The notes beneath the pieces are model-generated. The model was not told the DNA's origin, did no database searches, and worked only from the letters and a program-made list of their open reading frames with translations. Both the position numbers and the translations under genes were made by a program. A stretch of DNA of 64,000 bases, from contig NZ_JAEMXM010000013.1 of the NCBI RefSeq assembly GCF_016482785.1, forward strand, positions 1 through 64,000, read 5' to 3'. Positions 55,423 to 63,331 of this stretch are shown here, piece by piece; positions within the stretch are counted from its first letter, which is position 1; the number at the start of each line of letters is the position of its first letter. The DNA comes from Paenibacillus alkalitolerans. GTDB taxonomy: Bacteria > Bacillota > Bacilli > Paenibacillales > YIM-B00363.

Positions 55423-55724
55423 ACGACTTCTTTATCGAGCACATCTGGGTGACGTACGCGCTTATCGTGTTATTGGTATCGTACGTCTATAACAAAGTGT
55501 TTCGTGTGCGCAAGCTGCCTTTGTTGAAAGACATCGTCATTTATTTGCTCATCGCGGTCGGTTCGTTCATTCTATGGTTCTTTCAATTGAACGGGCTGCC
55601 GATCATCGCGAGTTTGGCGGTTGCCGTATTTTTAATGTTCCTCGTCCGCGTCCGGTACTTTGTCGAAGCCCGCGCGAAGAAGAAGGAGCACAATAGCGGC
55701 AGCGGCAGCGGCTCGAAAGGGTGA
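55419..55724 (+). CDS. ylaH: YlaH-like membrane protein
   Basis: 101 residues with two or three membrane helices (YALIVLLVSYVYNKVF; IVIYLLIAVGSFILWFFQL; IIASLAVAVFLMFLVRV) and a Lys/Gly/Ser tail. It overlaps typA, the same pairing as ylaG-ylaH in Bacillus, and its own stop overlaps the next gene. Function unknown. Confidence 0.88.
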   Translation: MNDFFIEHIWVTYALIVLLVSYVYNKVFRVRKLPLLKDIVIYLLIAVGSFILWFFQLNGLPIIASLAVAVFLMFLVRVRYFVEARAKKKEHNSGSGSGSKG

Positions 55725-56170
55725 CCGCTTTGACAGTCTATTGGCTGACGCCGGTTACGGCGTTATCTCCCGCAACGTTGGGGGCCGAGCGAATTAAGCT
55801 TAACGGCGAGGATGCCGAGACGTTCCGGCGCGCAATGCATGCGATCCATCCCCGCTTGCTGCTGTCGTTCAAATCCGCTTTGCTTCTAAGCGACGAAGAA
55901 GACGTGTGCGGCGCGCAAGGGGATGAAGATTCGCTTGACTTGGAATCGGAAGGTCCGATCGTGTTTGACGGAGGCTCCCGCCAATTATCGCATTGCGCGG
56001 AAGCGTTTCTTGACCGGCTTCCGGATCCCGCGGAAGCAGCCGCGCTGGTACGTGCGGCGGAACCCGCTCTCAAGATTGAGCTGCAGCGGCCACCGTTCGA
56101 TTGCTGGCTGGAAGCGGCAGCTCTTTGGTGGTCGCAAGGGTACCGGGTCATGCTGTTAAAAGAGGAGTGA
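55721..56170 (+). CDS. Hypothetical protein
   Basis: 149 residues, soluble. GTG start inside the ylaH stop (GTGA overlap); a TTG three codons later is an alternative. N-terminus TVYWLTPVTALSPATLGAERI, a central acidic segment, and a C-terminus rich in Ala/Leu. No family recognised and absent from the Bacillus ylaG-ylaK order. Probably translationally coupled to ylaH. Confidence 0.65.
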   Translation: MTALTVYWLTPVTALSPATLGAERIKLNGEDAETFRRAMHAIHPRLLLSFKSALLLSDEEDVCGAQGDEDSLDLESEGPIVFDGGSRQLSHCAEAFLDRLPDPAEAAALVRAAEPALKIELQRPPFDCWLEAAALWWSQGYRVMLLKEE

Positions 56171-56179
56171 CGCGCTTAG

Positions 56180-56455
56180 ATGAACTTTCAAGACGCGCTC
56201 TACAATTGGCTGCAAATCCGCCTCGTTGCCGACGCGCGGCCCGGGGACGGAGCGGCGGTGGAAACCGAACGTTTTTTTGCGGACATTTTGAAGGAAGATC
56301 ATGGGTTGGAACAGTTTACGATAGGAAACGCGGACGAAACGATGTATTATGTTCACTACGTAAAAGAAGGCAAAAAGAAAGTGCAAATGTACGATCGGGA
56401 AGCGGCTGAGCAGCTGCTGGCGGACATTAACAGCAACCCGAAATATAACGACTGA
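56180..56455 (+). CDS. Hypothetical protein
   Basis: 91 residues, soluble, alpha/beta (ALYNWLQIRLVADARPGD, then FFADILKEDHGLEQFTIG, then YYVHYVKEGKKKVQMYDRE). Unrecognised. Starts nine bases after the previous stop and is followed 18 bases later by the LCP gene, so it is in the typA operon. Confidence 0.7.
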   Translation: MNFQDALYNWLQIRLVADARPGDGAAVETERFFADILKEDHGLEQFTIGNADETMYYVHYVKEGKKKVQMYDREAAEQLLADINSNPKYND

Positions 56456-56473
56456 AATCAGGTGTGATTGCTC

Positions 56474-57562
56474 ATGGGCGAAACTTCGTTGCCACCGCGC
56501 GTGGATCGCGCGGCGCCGAATAATGAAAAATCGAACAAACAGCCGCGAGGGTTGAGCTGGTTTAAAGGCGTCATCATCGTCATGATTATAGCGTTGATCG
56601 CGCTTTTGGCATATGCAGGCTACTTATATATGAAATACCGGGAAACGCTCGGAGAAATCGGTACCGAGGCAGTGGTGAAACCGGAGGAGAAGGCCGACGC
56701 GAAACCGCTCGCTGTCCTGCTGCTCGGGGTCGACTACCGGGAGGAGCTGCGCAGCGCCAATACCGACGTCATTATGGTCGCAACGTTGAACCCGGTAACG
56801 AAAAGCGCTACGCTCGTCTCGATTCCTCGGGATACGCGCATCGATCCGGAAGGGTTGAAGCCGAACAAAGCAAACAGCTTTTATTCCACTTACTTATACG
56901 GTAGGCTTTCATCCGCCCCCGAGGATAAAGATGAGCGCCAAAATTGGGCAATGGAAAAGATCAAAGAGATGTACGGCGATTATTTGGACATCCCCATCGA
57001 CTACGTCTCGGTGGTCGATTTCAAGACGTTTACGGACGTTGTGGACGGGTACGGCGGCTTAACGATCGACGTGGACCAAAACATGTGCCATAAAGATAAC
57101 GCCGACGGCACCCATATTAATTTGAAAGAGGGCGTACAGCATCTTGACGGCAAAAACACGCTCGATTTCATCAGATACCGCAAATCGCAAAACTGCAGCC
57201 CAAAAACGGACGAGTCGAGCGATTTCGAACGCAATGCGCGGCAGCAGCAGGTCATATCGAAGCTGCTTGAGAAGATGAAGACTCCGGGAGGCATCGCGAA
57301 TCTCGGCAGCGTGTTCGACGCCGTGGGGAACCACGTGAAAACCGACATACCGTCGCAGCAAATCGATGCGCTCATTCAAACATATATAAGCATCGACACC
57401 GATAAAATAAAGTATATCCATCTGGAAGGCGATTGGGACGGCCACTACGTCCGCGTGTCGGACGAGGATGTGGAGAACGCCAAAAGCGACTTGCAGGCGC
57501 AGCTGGATTCCGCGGTTCCGGAATCGGGAGGCGCCGAAGCCGAAGAGGCTGCCGTCCAATAG
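56474..57562 (+). CDS. LCP (LytR-CpsA-Psr) family protein
   Basis: 362 residues. Short cytoplasmic Arg/Lys start, one membrane helix (about 31-52), then the LCP domain with LLLGVDYRE, DVIMVATLNP, the catalytic Arg/Asp VSIPRDTRID, and HLDGKNTLDFIRYRKSQ. LCP enzymes attach teichoic acids or other polymers made on undecaprenyl carrier to peptidoglycan, the last step of the pathway TagO begins. AGGTG precedes the ATG. Confidence 0.95.
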   Translation: MGETSLPPRVDRAAPNNEKSNKQPRGLSWFKGVIIVMIIALIALLAYAGYLYMKYRETLGEIGTEAVVKPEEKADAKPLAVLLLGVDYREELRSANTDVIMVATLNPVTKSATLVSIPRDTRIDPEGLKPNKANSFYSTYLYGRLSSAPEDKDERQNWAMEKIKEMYGDYLDIPIDYVSVVDFKTFTDVVDGYGGLTIDVDQNMCHKDNADGTHINLKEGVQHLDGKNTLDFIRYRKSQNCSPKTDESSDFERNARQQQVISKLLEKMKTPGGIANLGSVFDAVGNHVKTDIPSQQIDALIQTYISIDTDKIKYIHLEGDWDGHYVRVSDEDVENAKSDLQAQLDSAVPESGGAEAEEAAVQ

Positions 57563-57564
57563 AC

Positions 57565-57594
57565 CTGACAGGCAGCATTTCCCTGTGATATACT
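57565..57594 (+). promoter_or_regulatory. Promoter of the split-barrel protein gene
   Basis: CTGACA (57565-57570), 18 bases, TATACT (57589-57594). Confidence 0.6.
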
Positions 57595-57640
57595 GTAGTT
57601 GCACGGTTACACACGTTTGTTGCTGGGAGGAACTGATCGA

Positions 57641-58093
57641 ATGCCGGAAACCATCACTGAACTGTCGCCGGAACTGATGTCGCAATTTCAGAAGGAAAGA
57701 CTGGTATTGCTAAGCACCGTCGATGCGGAGCGCGGCGGTCCCTCGACGAGCGCGATTTCATGGATTTACGCCGTCAACGGGAAGCTTGTTCGTTTCGCGC
57801 TTGACGCCCGTTCCAGAATCGTAAGCAATATTCGTGCGAACGGCAGCGTGAACGTCTGTATTTTCGCGGAAGGCACGGTGCAAGCGGTGTACGGCACGGC
57901 GAAGATTGTCAAAGAAGAGCTCGAAGGCGTTCCTTTCAAGCTTGTCTGCATCGACATCGATGTCGATACGGTACGAGACGCCATGTTTTACGGCGCGCGA
58001 ATTTCTGTCGAACCGGAATATGAGAAGACGTACGATAAGAGAGCGGCGGAGAAGCTGGACAACCAAGTGTTCTCCGCCATGAAGAAAGCCTAG
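57641..58093 (+). CDS. Pyridoxamine-phosphate-oxidase-like FMN-binding split-barrel protein
   Basis: 150 residues. LVLLSTVDAERGGPSTSAISWIYAVNG and RIVSNIRANGSVNVCIFAEG fit the split-barrel flavin-binding fold shared by small oxidoreductases and haem/flavin-binding proteins. Substrate unknown. GGGAGG ten bases before the ATG; a strong terminator overlaps its stop, so it is monocistronic. Confidence 0.8.
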   Translation: MPETITELSPELMSQFQKERLVLLSTVDAERGGPSTSAISWIYAVNGKLVRFALDARSRIVSNIRANGSVNVCIFAEGTVQAVYGTAKIVKEELEGVPFKLVCIDIDVDTVRDAMFYGARISVEPEYEKTYDKRAAEKLDNQVFSAMKKA

Positions 58094-58115
58094 TCATCAT
58101 TCGACTAGGCTTTTT
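58085..58115. terminator. Terminator overlapping the stop codon
   Basis: Perfect 11-bp stem AAAGCCTAGTC/GACTAGGCTTT, seven-base loop, then a T run. The gene's TAG lies inside the stem. Convergent with ylaJ, which may use the other strand. Confidence 0.93.
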
Positions 58116-58139
58116 GTGTCTTTAAACGAGCTTTCGGAC

Positions 58140-58838
58140 TTACTCGTTCCCCATCCCGGCCGCGCCGTCGGTCGCGCTTGCCGGGGGCTGATCAGCGGGA
58201 GTTTGGCGGTTGGCTTGTCCCGGACCTTGGGTGTCGCTGTTTTCCAGCGTATCTCTTGTGGAACGGTCGGCCTTGTTGGCGCCCCTCTCTTCCGTCGTTG
58301 CCCGGGGACTTGACGGGACATCCTCTCGTTCCACGGTGTCGCGCGGCAGCTGAGGGATGATCCTGCCGACGATATCGGCCAGTTCTTCGGCGAACCCATC
58401 CAGAGGGCGTCCTGCCCGGATATCTTCCCCAATTTCTTGGAGGCGGTGATTTATGTCCATATCGGCTGTGACGACGGCGTTGACGCCATACGGGTCTTTG
58501 CGGAGAGCTTCTGCAACGGCATATTTGATCGTGCCGACGCGGGACCGGTCCATGCGTCCGCCGACGTCGATTCCGACAATCGCGGTTTGGCCGAGCACGA
58601 CGCAATTGGCGTTCTGCACCTCCGGCACGCTCTTGGCCAGTTGCTCCAGCCGCAGCGCCACATCGTTGGCGTCAGCGTTGCGCTCGGGAGCCGGTGCCGT
58701 CTGTTGAGCGCGAATTTGCCGGTTTTCATCCGCACGGTTCGCTTGCGATGCGGCATCCGGATCTCCAGGCGAACATGCGCTTAAGGTAAGAGCGAGGACA
58801 ACCGCGGCGGCGGCGGTACCTTTTCGAGTCATCATCAT
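58140..58838 (-). CDS. ylaJ: YhcN/YlaJ family sporulation lipoprotein
   Basis: 232 residues. Lipoprotein signal with lipobox LSAC (about residues 19-22). The central domain (about 60-155: VALRLEQLAKSVPEVQNANC, VVLGQTAIVGIDV, RVGTIKYAVAEALRKDP) is the YhcN/YlaJ domain of spore-cortex or spore-membrane lipoproteins. The C-terminal 75 residues are Pro/Asp/Arg-rich low complexity. AAAGGA lies before the ATG. Divergent from the PIN-PhoH gene, as Bacillus keeps ylaJ beside ylaK. Confidence 0.92.
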   Translation of the reverse strand: MMMTRKGTAAAAVVLALTLSACSPGDPDAASQANRADENRQIRAQQTAPAPERNADANDVALRLEQLAKSVPEVQNANCVVLGQTAIVGIDVGGRMDRSRVGTIKYAVAEALRKDPYGVNAVVTADMDINHRLQEIGEDIRAGRPLDGFAEELADIVGRIIPQLPRDTVEREDVPSSPRATTEERGANKADRSTRDTLENSDTQGPGQANRQTPADQPPASATDGAAGMGNE

Positions 58839-58931
58839 TTCCGTCCTTTCCATTGCCGTTTTGCGTTAGTTTGTCCCGTTTCGTCTTCAGTATGTATTTT
58901 CTCAAGTTAGGTCATCATGGAGGGAATAGCG

Positions 58932-60263
58932 ATGAAGAAAATCTACGTGATCGATACGAACGTCCTGTTACACGATCCGAATTCGATGTTTGCATTTGAA
59001 GACAACGACGTCGTCATCCCCGCAATCGTGCTGGAAGAGATCGATTCGAAGAAGAGGAATGCAGACGAATTGGGCCGCAACGCAAGATACGTGTCGCGGC
59101 TGTTGGACGGATTGAGAAGCAAAGGACGGCTCCATGATGGAATTCCGCTCGAAGGCGGAGGCATGTTGAAGGTGGAATTGAATCATCGCAGCTTCGCGAA
59201 GATGCAGGAGATGTTCGGCGAGATTACTGCGGACAACCGGATCTTGGCGGTGGCGTTGAATTATTTATCCGAAGAGCAGGGGAAGGAAGCGCCGAAACCG
59301 GTCGTCATCGTCAGCAAAGATACGCTTGTGCGGATCAAAGCGGACGTGCTCGGGTTGACGGCGGAGGATTACTTGAAAGACCGGACCGTGAGCCTTTCGG
59401 ATATGTACACGGGCTATGTCACCGTTCATGCTCATCCGTCGGTCATCGATGAATTTTATTCGTTCCGTCAATTGTCCGTGCAATCTTTAGGGCTGAGCTT
59501 TCAGCTGTTTCCCAACGAGTTCGTCATCCTGAGAGACGAAATGGGAACGTCCAAATCCGCTCTGCTGAAGGTTAGCGCCGACGGCAATAAATTGGAGCCG
59601 CTATTTTTAAGCAACGATGCGGTGTGGGGAATTTCCGCCCGAAACGCGCAGCAGCGGATGGCGCTTGAACTGCTGTTGAACGACGACGTTCCGCTCGTGA
59701 CGTTGACGGGCAAAGCCGGCACGGGAAAAACGCTGCTCGCGCTTGCGTCGGGACTTCTTAAAGTGGAGGATGAGCGAAAATACAAGAAGCTTCTCATCGC
59801 CCGGCCGGTCGTTCCGATGGGCAAAGATATCGGATATTTGCCCGGGGAAAAAGAAGAAAAGCTGCGTCCTTGGATGCAGCCGGTTTACGACAATTTGGAG
59901 TTTCTGTTCGACACGAAAAAGAACGGAGACATCGATAAAATATTGGCGGGTTTGTCCAGCATTCAAGTGGAGGCGCTCACGTATATACGCGGGCGTTCCA
60001 TTCCCGGCCAATATATTATTATCGACGAAGCCCAAAACCTGACAAGACACGAAGTGAAGACGATCGTATCCCGCGTGGGCGAGGGGAGCAAAATCGTTCT
60101 AATGGGAGACCCGGAGCAGATTGACCATCCGTATCTGGACGCGTCCAGCAACGGACTCACACATGTGGTGGAACGGTTTAAGAGTGAAAACCTCTCCGGT
60201 CATATTACGCTCGAGAAGGGGGAGAGATCCCACCTGGCGCAGCTGGCCGCGGACCTATTGTAA
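58932..60263 (+). CDS. ylaK: PIN-PhoH fusion ATPase (YlaK-like)
   Basis: 443 residues. N-terminal PIN nuclease domain (IYVIDTNVLLHDP, with acidic ITADNRILAVA further on) and a C-terminal PhoH ATPase (LTGKAGTGKTLLALA, ARPVVPMGKDIGYLPG, IIDEAQNLTRHEVKT, GDPEQIDHPY). PIN-PhoH (PhoH2) proteins are RNA-dependent helicase-ribonucleases. GGAGGG lies seven bases before the ATG. Its end overlaps the convergent gene by nine bases. Confidence 0.96.
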   Translation: MKKIYVIDTNVLLHDPNSMFAFEDNDVVIPAIVLEEIDSKKRNADELGRNARYVSRLLDGLRSKGRLHDGIPLEGGGMLKVELNHRSFAKMQEMFGEITADNRILAVALNYLSEEQGKEAPKPVVIVSKDTLVRIKADVLGLTAEDYLKDRTVSLSDMYTGYVTVHAHPSVIDEFYSFRQLSVQSLGLSFQLFPNEFVILRDEMGTSKSALLKVSADGNKLEPLFLSNDAVWGISARNAQQRMALELLLNDDVPLVTLTGKAGTGKTLLALASGLLKVEDERKYKKLLIARPVVPMGKDIGYLPGEKEEKLRPWMQPVYDNLEFLFDTKKNGDIDKILAGLSSIQVEALTYIRGRSIPGQYIIIDEAQNLTRHEVKTIVSRVGEGSKIVLMGDPEQIDHPYLDASSNGLTHVVERFKSENLSGHITLEKGERSHLAQLAADLL

Positions 60264-60755
60264 CGGCGGAAAGTCAAGCTTGCAGCGGTAGCGCCGCGCA
60301 ATTCCTTCCACCGTTTCACGGAAGTGCGTGTCTATGCAGTGCAGCTCGCAGCCGTTGACCTTGAAGGAAACGATCAAATGCTCGTCGAATTGCAGTTTGG
60401 CGGGTGCGGGCTCCGCATCCGCCGGCTGTTCCGCCGAAAACCGAAAAATCGAAACCCGGTCGGCGTATACATATTTATTGCCGAATTTGCTTATGAAGCC
60501 GTAATCCTCAAACAGGCCGCCGTCCGTATGTACGGAGTCCGGCAGCAAAATGAGCGCCATCGGTTCCCAGTCGATTCTCATCTTCGCCAGAACGGCAGCG
60601 ACGGCCATCCGGTCTTCCTCCGAATCGGCGACCAGAAGCTCCTTATCCCGATCGAATATAGCGGCCGCGGCGGCGACGTTCTTCACGACTTGAGCGTAGA
60701 AGCCGGGCAGCTTCCCCTCCGGCAAATGCATCATCACTCCGTATTTCATTATCAT
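60255..60755 (-). CDS. Hypothetical protein convergent with ylaK
   Basis: 166 residues, soluble alpha/beta. Segments KYGVMMHLPEGKLPGFYAQVV, LILLPDSVHTDGGLFEDYGFISKFGNKYVYADRVSIF and a cysteine-containing ELHCIDTHFRETVEGIARRYRC. Start at 60755 chosen because AGGAG lies nine bases upstream; ATGs closer to the site also exist. Not recognised. Overlaps the ylaK stop by nine bases. Confidence 0.65.
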   Translation of the reverse strand: MIMKYGVMMHLPEGKLPGFYAQVVKNVAAAAAIFDRDKELLVADSEEDRMAVAAVLAKMRIDWEPMALILLPDSVHTDGGLFEDYGFISKFGNKYVYADRVSIFRFSAEQPADAEPAPAKLQFDEHLIVSFKVNGCELHCIDTHFRETVEGIARRYRCKLDFPPLQ

Positions 60756-60854
60756 GCACATCATCTCCTGCACGTTCATCCGCTTTATTATCGCAGATAT
60801 TGTAACAAAACTGAAATCCTACAAGTTTCTTCTTTCTGCTATGATTAAAATATT

Positions 60855-62105
60855 ATGAAGAAGACATATTTGTTCGGCGCGCTCACTGTCGTCATGACTG
60901 TCGTTCTGCTGCTCGGCTTGGGATCGCCCGCGCCCGTTCCGGTCAACATGCCGTGGGGTGCGGCAGAGAAGGAAGACGAGGTGCTGCAGGAGCCCCCGCT
61001 GGCATCTCCGGTGGAATTGAATATCACTCTCAGCGTTTCGCCGGCCGAGTTCAGGCTGTTCGAACGTATAACGGACGGGTTCGAGGAGAGGAATCCTCAT
61101 GTACATGTGCAGATGGAGAACATTCCTGAACAAAAGCTGTATGCACACTATTTGAAGGATACTTCTCTCGGGACGGCGCCGGACGTCATGCTTATGAAGG
61201 CCGCTTGGGTTCGTTCCTTTGCATCCGAAGGCCGCTTGCGCGCGCTCGACGATGTCGTCGCCGTAGAGCAGCAGAATCGCTGGTTCGACTCGGTTCTCGA
61301 AACGGTCAGTTGGAACGGTTACATATGGGCGCTTCCGGCGAATTGGAATCCCTACGTCATTGTATATAAGCCGCCGGCGGCAACGGGAGGAGGTCCTGCA
61401 GGCAAACCGGCGCCTTCAACCGTAACTGAGTGGCTTGACCGCTACGGAGAGCCCGCGCTTAACCGGTCGGATTATGAAAGCTGGACAGTTATTTCCGACG
61501 GGTTGGTCGTGCCCGATCAACGCCCTTCCGAAGTAGGTGCAACCGATGAGGCCGGTCAGCAGAGCTCAGACGAGGCGAAGCGGTTGACCGCGGCTTGGAA
61601 TGATGGAGCGCAAGAGGCAAGCGAAGCGCTGGAAAAGGTTCTGCGGGGTGAAGCGGCATGGGCGATCGTGACTTTAAGCGAAGCGCTGCAGTTCAGCGGG
61701 GAGCGGAATGTGAAGGACGGCTCGTTAATGTTGACGCCCGTTCCGCCTCCGGCCGCCCGCGTTAACCGGACGGTTCCTCCGCTTACCGGCCTGAGTTTCG
61801 GCGTTTCACCCGTATCGCTCCATCCGGAAGAAGCTGCGAATTGGATCACGTATGTTTCGGATCGCATTCTTCAGGAGGAAGCCGCCGGAAACGAACTCGG
61901 GCCGGTTGGGTTTTCCGTGTCTGTAAACGCTTATCCGTTCCCTTCGGATACTTTAAACACGCCCGCGGCCGAAGCTGGAGAGGCGGTGTTTCCGCTCGGT
62001 ATACTGCCGGTCTCCGAATTGGGAAAACTGATGGAAGCGGTCGACGCGGTTCACGCGGCTGACGAGCCGGCTGCGGATTCGCGCCGGACGTCAGTCGTTC
62101 CCTAA
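60855..62105 (+). CDS. Extracellular solute-binding-like protein without transporter
   Basis: 416 residues. N-terminal membrane signal (residues 5-25) without a lipobox Cys. The body resembles family 1 sugar-binding proteins: LNITLSVSPAEFRLFERITDGFEERNPHVHV, GTAPDVMLMKAAWVRSFASEG, and LPANWNPYVIVYKP. No permease or ATPase genes adjoin it, so it may be a free sensor or regulatory protein. Its last 15 bases overlap the convergent gene. Weak ribosome site. Confidence 0.75.
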   Translation: MKKTYLFGALTVVMTVVLLLGLGSPAPVPVNMPWGAAEKEDEVLQEPPLASPVELNITLSVSPAEFRLFERITDGFEERNPHVHVQMENIPEQKLYAHYLKDTSLGTAPDVMLMKAAWVRSFASEGRLRALDDVVAVEQQNRWFDSVLETVSWNGYIWALPANWNPYVIVYKPPAATGGGPAGKPAPSTVTEWLDRYGEPALNRSDYESWTVISDGLVVPDQRPSEVGATDEAGQQSSDEAKRLTAAWNDGAQEASEALEKVLRGEAAWAIVTLSEALQFSGERNVKDGSLMLTPVPPPAARVNRTVPPLTGLSFGVSPVSLHPEEAANWITYVSDRILQEEAAGNELGPVGFSVSVNAYPFPSDTLNTPAAEAGEAVFPLGILPVSELGKLMEAVDAVHAADEPAADSRRTSVVP

Positions 62106-63212
62106 TGCAAGAGGGAAACCATTGAACTTTAGCTTGACCTCGAGCGTTCGCACTTTTGTCTTTACCTCGGACGCTTCTAATCCCGCGAACAACCGGCCTG
62201 GGCGGAACGTTAATTCAAATTGCTCTTGCAGCGCTTTGCTTGTCGTATCTGGGAGAGTGAAGCCATTGTAATTCAACGCGGCGATTTGAAACCGAAGAAG
62301 GTTTTCCGGCTCTTGTTCCAGTACGTACCGTCCTTCGATCGTTGCCTTCTTCGAATCATGCGAGCCGAAAATTATCAATTTATTTTCCTCGAAGCGAAAC
62401 GTCACCTCTTCGAACAGCCGGCTTTTCGATCTCAGGTAACCGTTGAAATCTTCTTCCGAAAGCCGAACGAATATATTCGTTCCGTCCAGCGACAGCTTGG
62501 ACTCGTCGGTTAACAGATCGGCGATATCGTTCATTGCCTTGCCGAACTCCGTGAGATATGTTTTAAATAGCGGCAGTCCTTCGATTTCCCAGTCCGCCGT
62601 TAATTGCTCGATTTGTCCGGTCTGCTTCTCCCGTTCGTCTTCTGTCAGCTGCGCCAGTTTTCGGTCGAAGTCCTTCTGCAGGGCGGTCAGATGCTCTCTT
62701 TGCACCAAGCGGTCGGAAATAACGGTCTGAAGGCGTTCATGCGTCTTCTCCAATTCCGCCGACAGCCGAAGCCTCTCTTCATATGCCGCCCGGTAGCTGC
62801 GGAGTACGCGGAAATCATTCCTTACAACCGCATTCAAATAATCAAGGACGGCCAGTGCGTCGTTGAGCGAATCCATTCGAATCAACAGCAGCCACAGATG
62901 ATCGCGGTTTCCCATGTAATAGGCTCTTAGCACTTTGCCGGCGGCGTCGCTCTTTTTGTCCATCACGACCTGCTGTTTCGATAATGCCGCCTCATTTTCT
63001 ACGATCCGCGACTGTACCGCCTTCTCCTCTTGCTTCAATCGGGCAACTTCTTTGTCGATTTCATGGATGGTAAGCCCTTGCTGCAGCAGGGACCGGTCCG
63101 GTGCGGCAGGTTCCGCCGACGGTGCCGCATTCTCCGCCGCTGCACTCCCCAAGGCAAGCGTAAACAGCACGACCGCGCCGATCAGCCGTTTCGCCCATCT
63201 CAATTCGTTCAT
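62091..63212 (-). CDS. Exported coiled-coil protein
   Basis: 373 residues. Signal peptide (residues 1-26, ending SAAAE). Residues about 45-215 are long coiled coil (EIDKEVARLKQEEKAVQSRI, LEKTHERLQTVISDRL), as in CwlO/EnvC-type N-terminal regions; the C-terminal 150 residues are beta-rich without a NlpC/P60 or M23 catalytic motif. May bind or control an envelope enzyme; not assignable. Preceded by a terminator and probably its own promoter. Confidence 0.75.
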   Translation of the reverse strand: MNELRWAKRLIGAVVLFTLALGSAAAENAAPSAEPAAPDRSLLQQGLTIHEIDKEVARLKQEEKAVQSRIVENEAALSKQQVVMDKKSDAAGKVLRAYYMGNRDHLWLLLIRMDSLNDALAVLDYLNAVVRNDFRVLRSYRAAYEERLRLSAELEKTHERLQTVISDRLVQREHLTALQKDFDRKLAQLTEDEREKQTGQIEQLTADWEIEGLPLFKTYLTEFGKAMNDIADLLTDESKLSLDGTNIFVRLSEEDFNGYLRSKSRLFEEVTFRFEENKLIIFGSHDSKKATIEGRYVLEQEPENLLRFQIAALNYNGFTLPDTTSKALQEQFELTFRPGRLFAGLEASEVKTKVRTLEVKLKFNGFPLALGND

Positions 63213-63284
63213 TCCGTTCCCCTCTTCCGCAACTGTAGGTCATCCTCATATAAAATTATCGATAAAACGTTCCCGCCATGACAG

Positions 63285-63325
63285 AAAAAAGCCCCGATTC
63301 CGGAAATTGCCGAAAATCGAGGCTT
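63285..63325 (-). terminator. Terminator between two minus-strand envelope genes
   Basis: On the minus strand AAGCCTCGATT pairs with AATCGGGGCTT (one G-U/mismatch), loop about 15, followed by six T. Confidence 0.85.
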
Positions 63326-63331
63326 GTGAGG

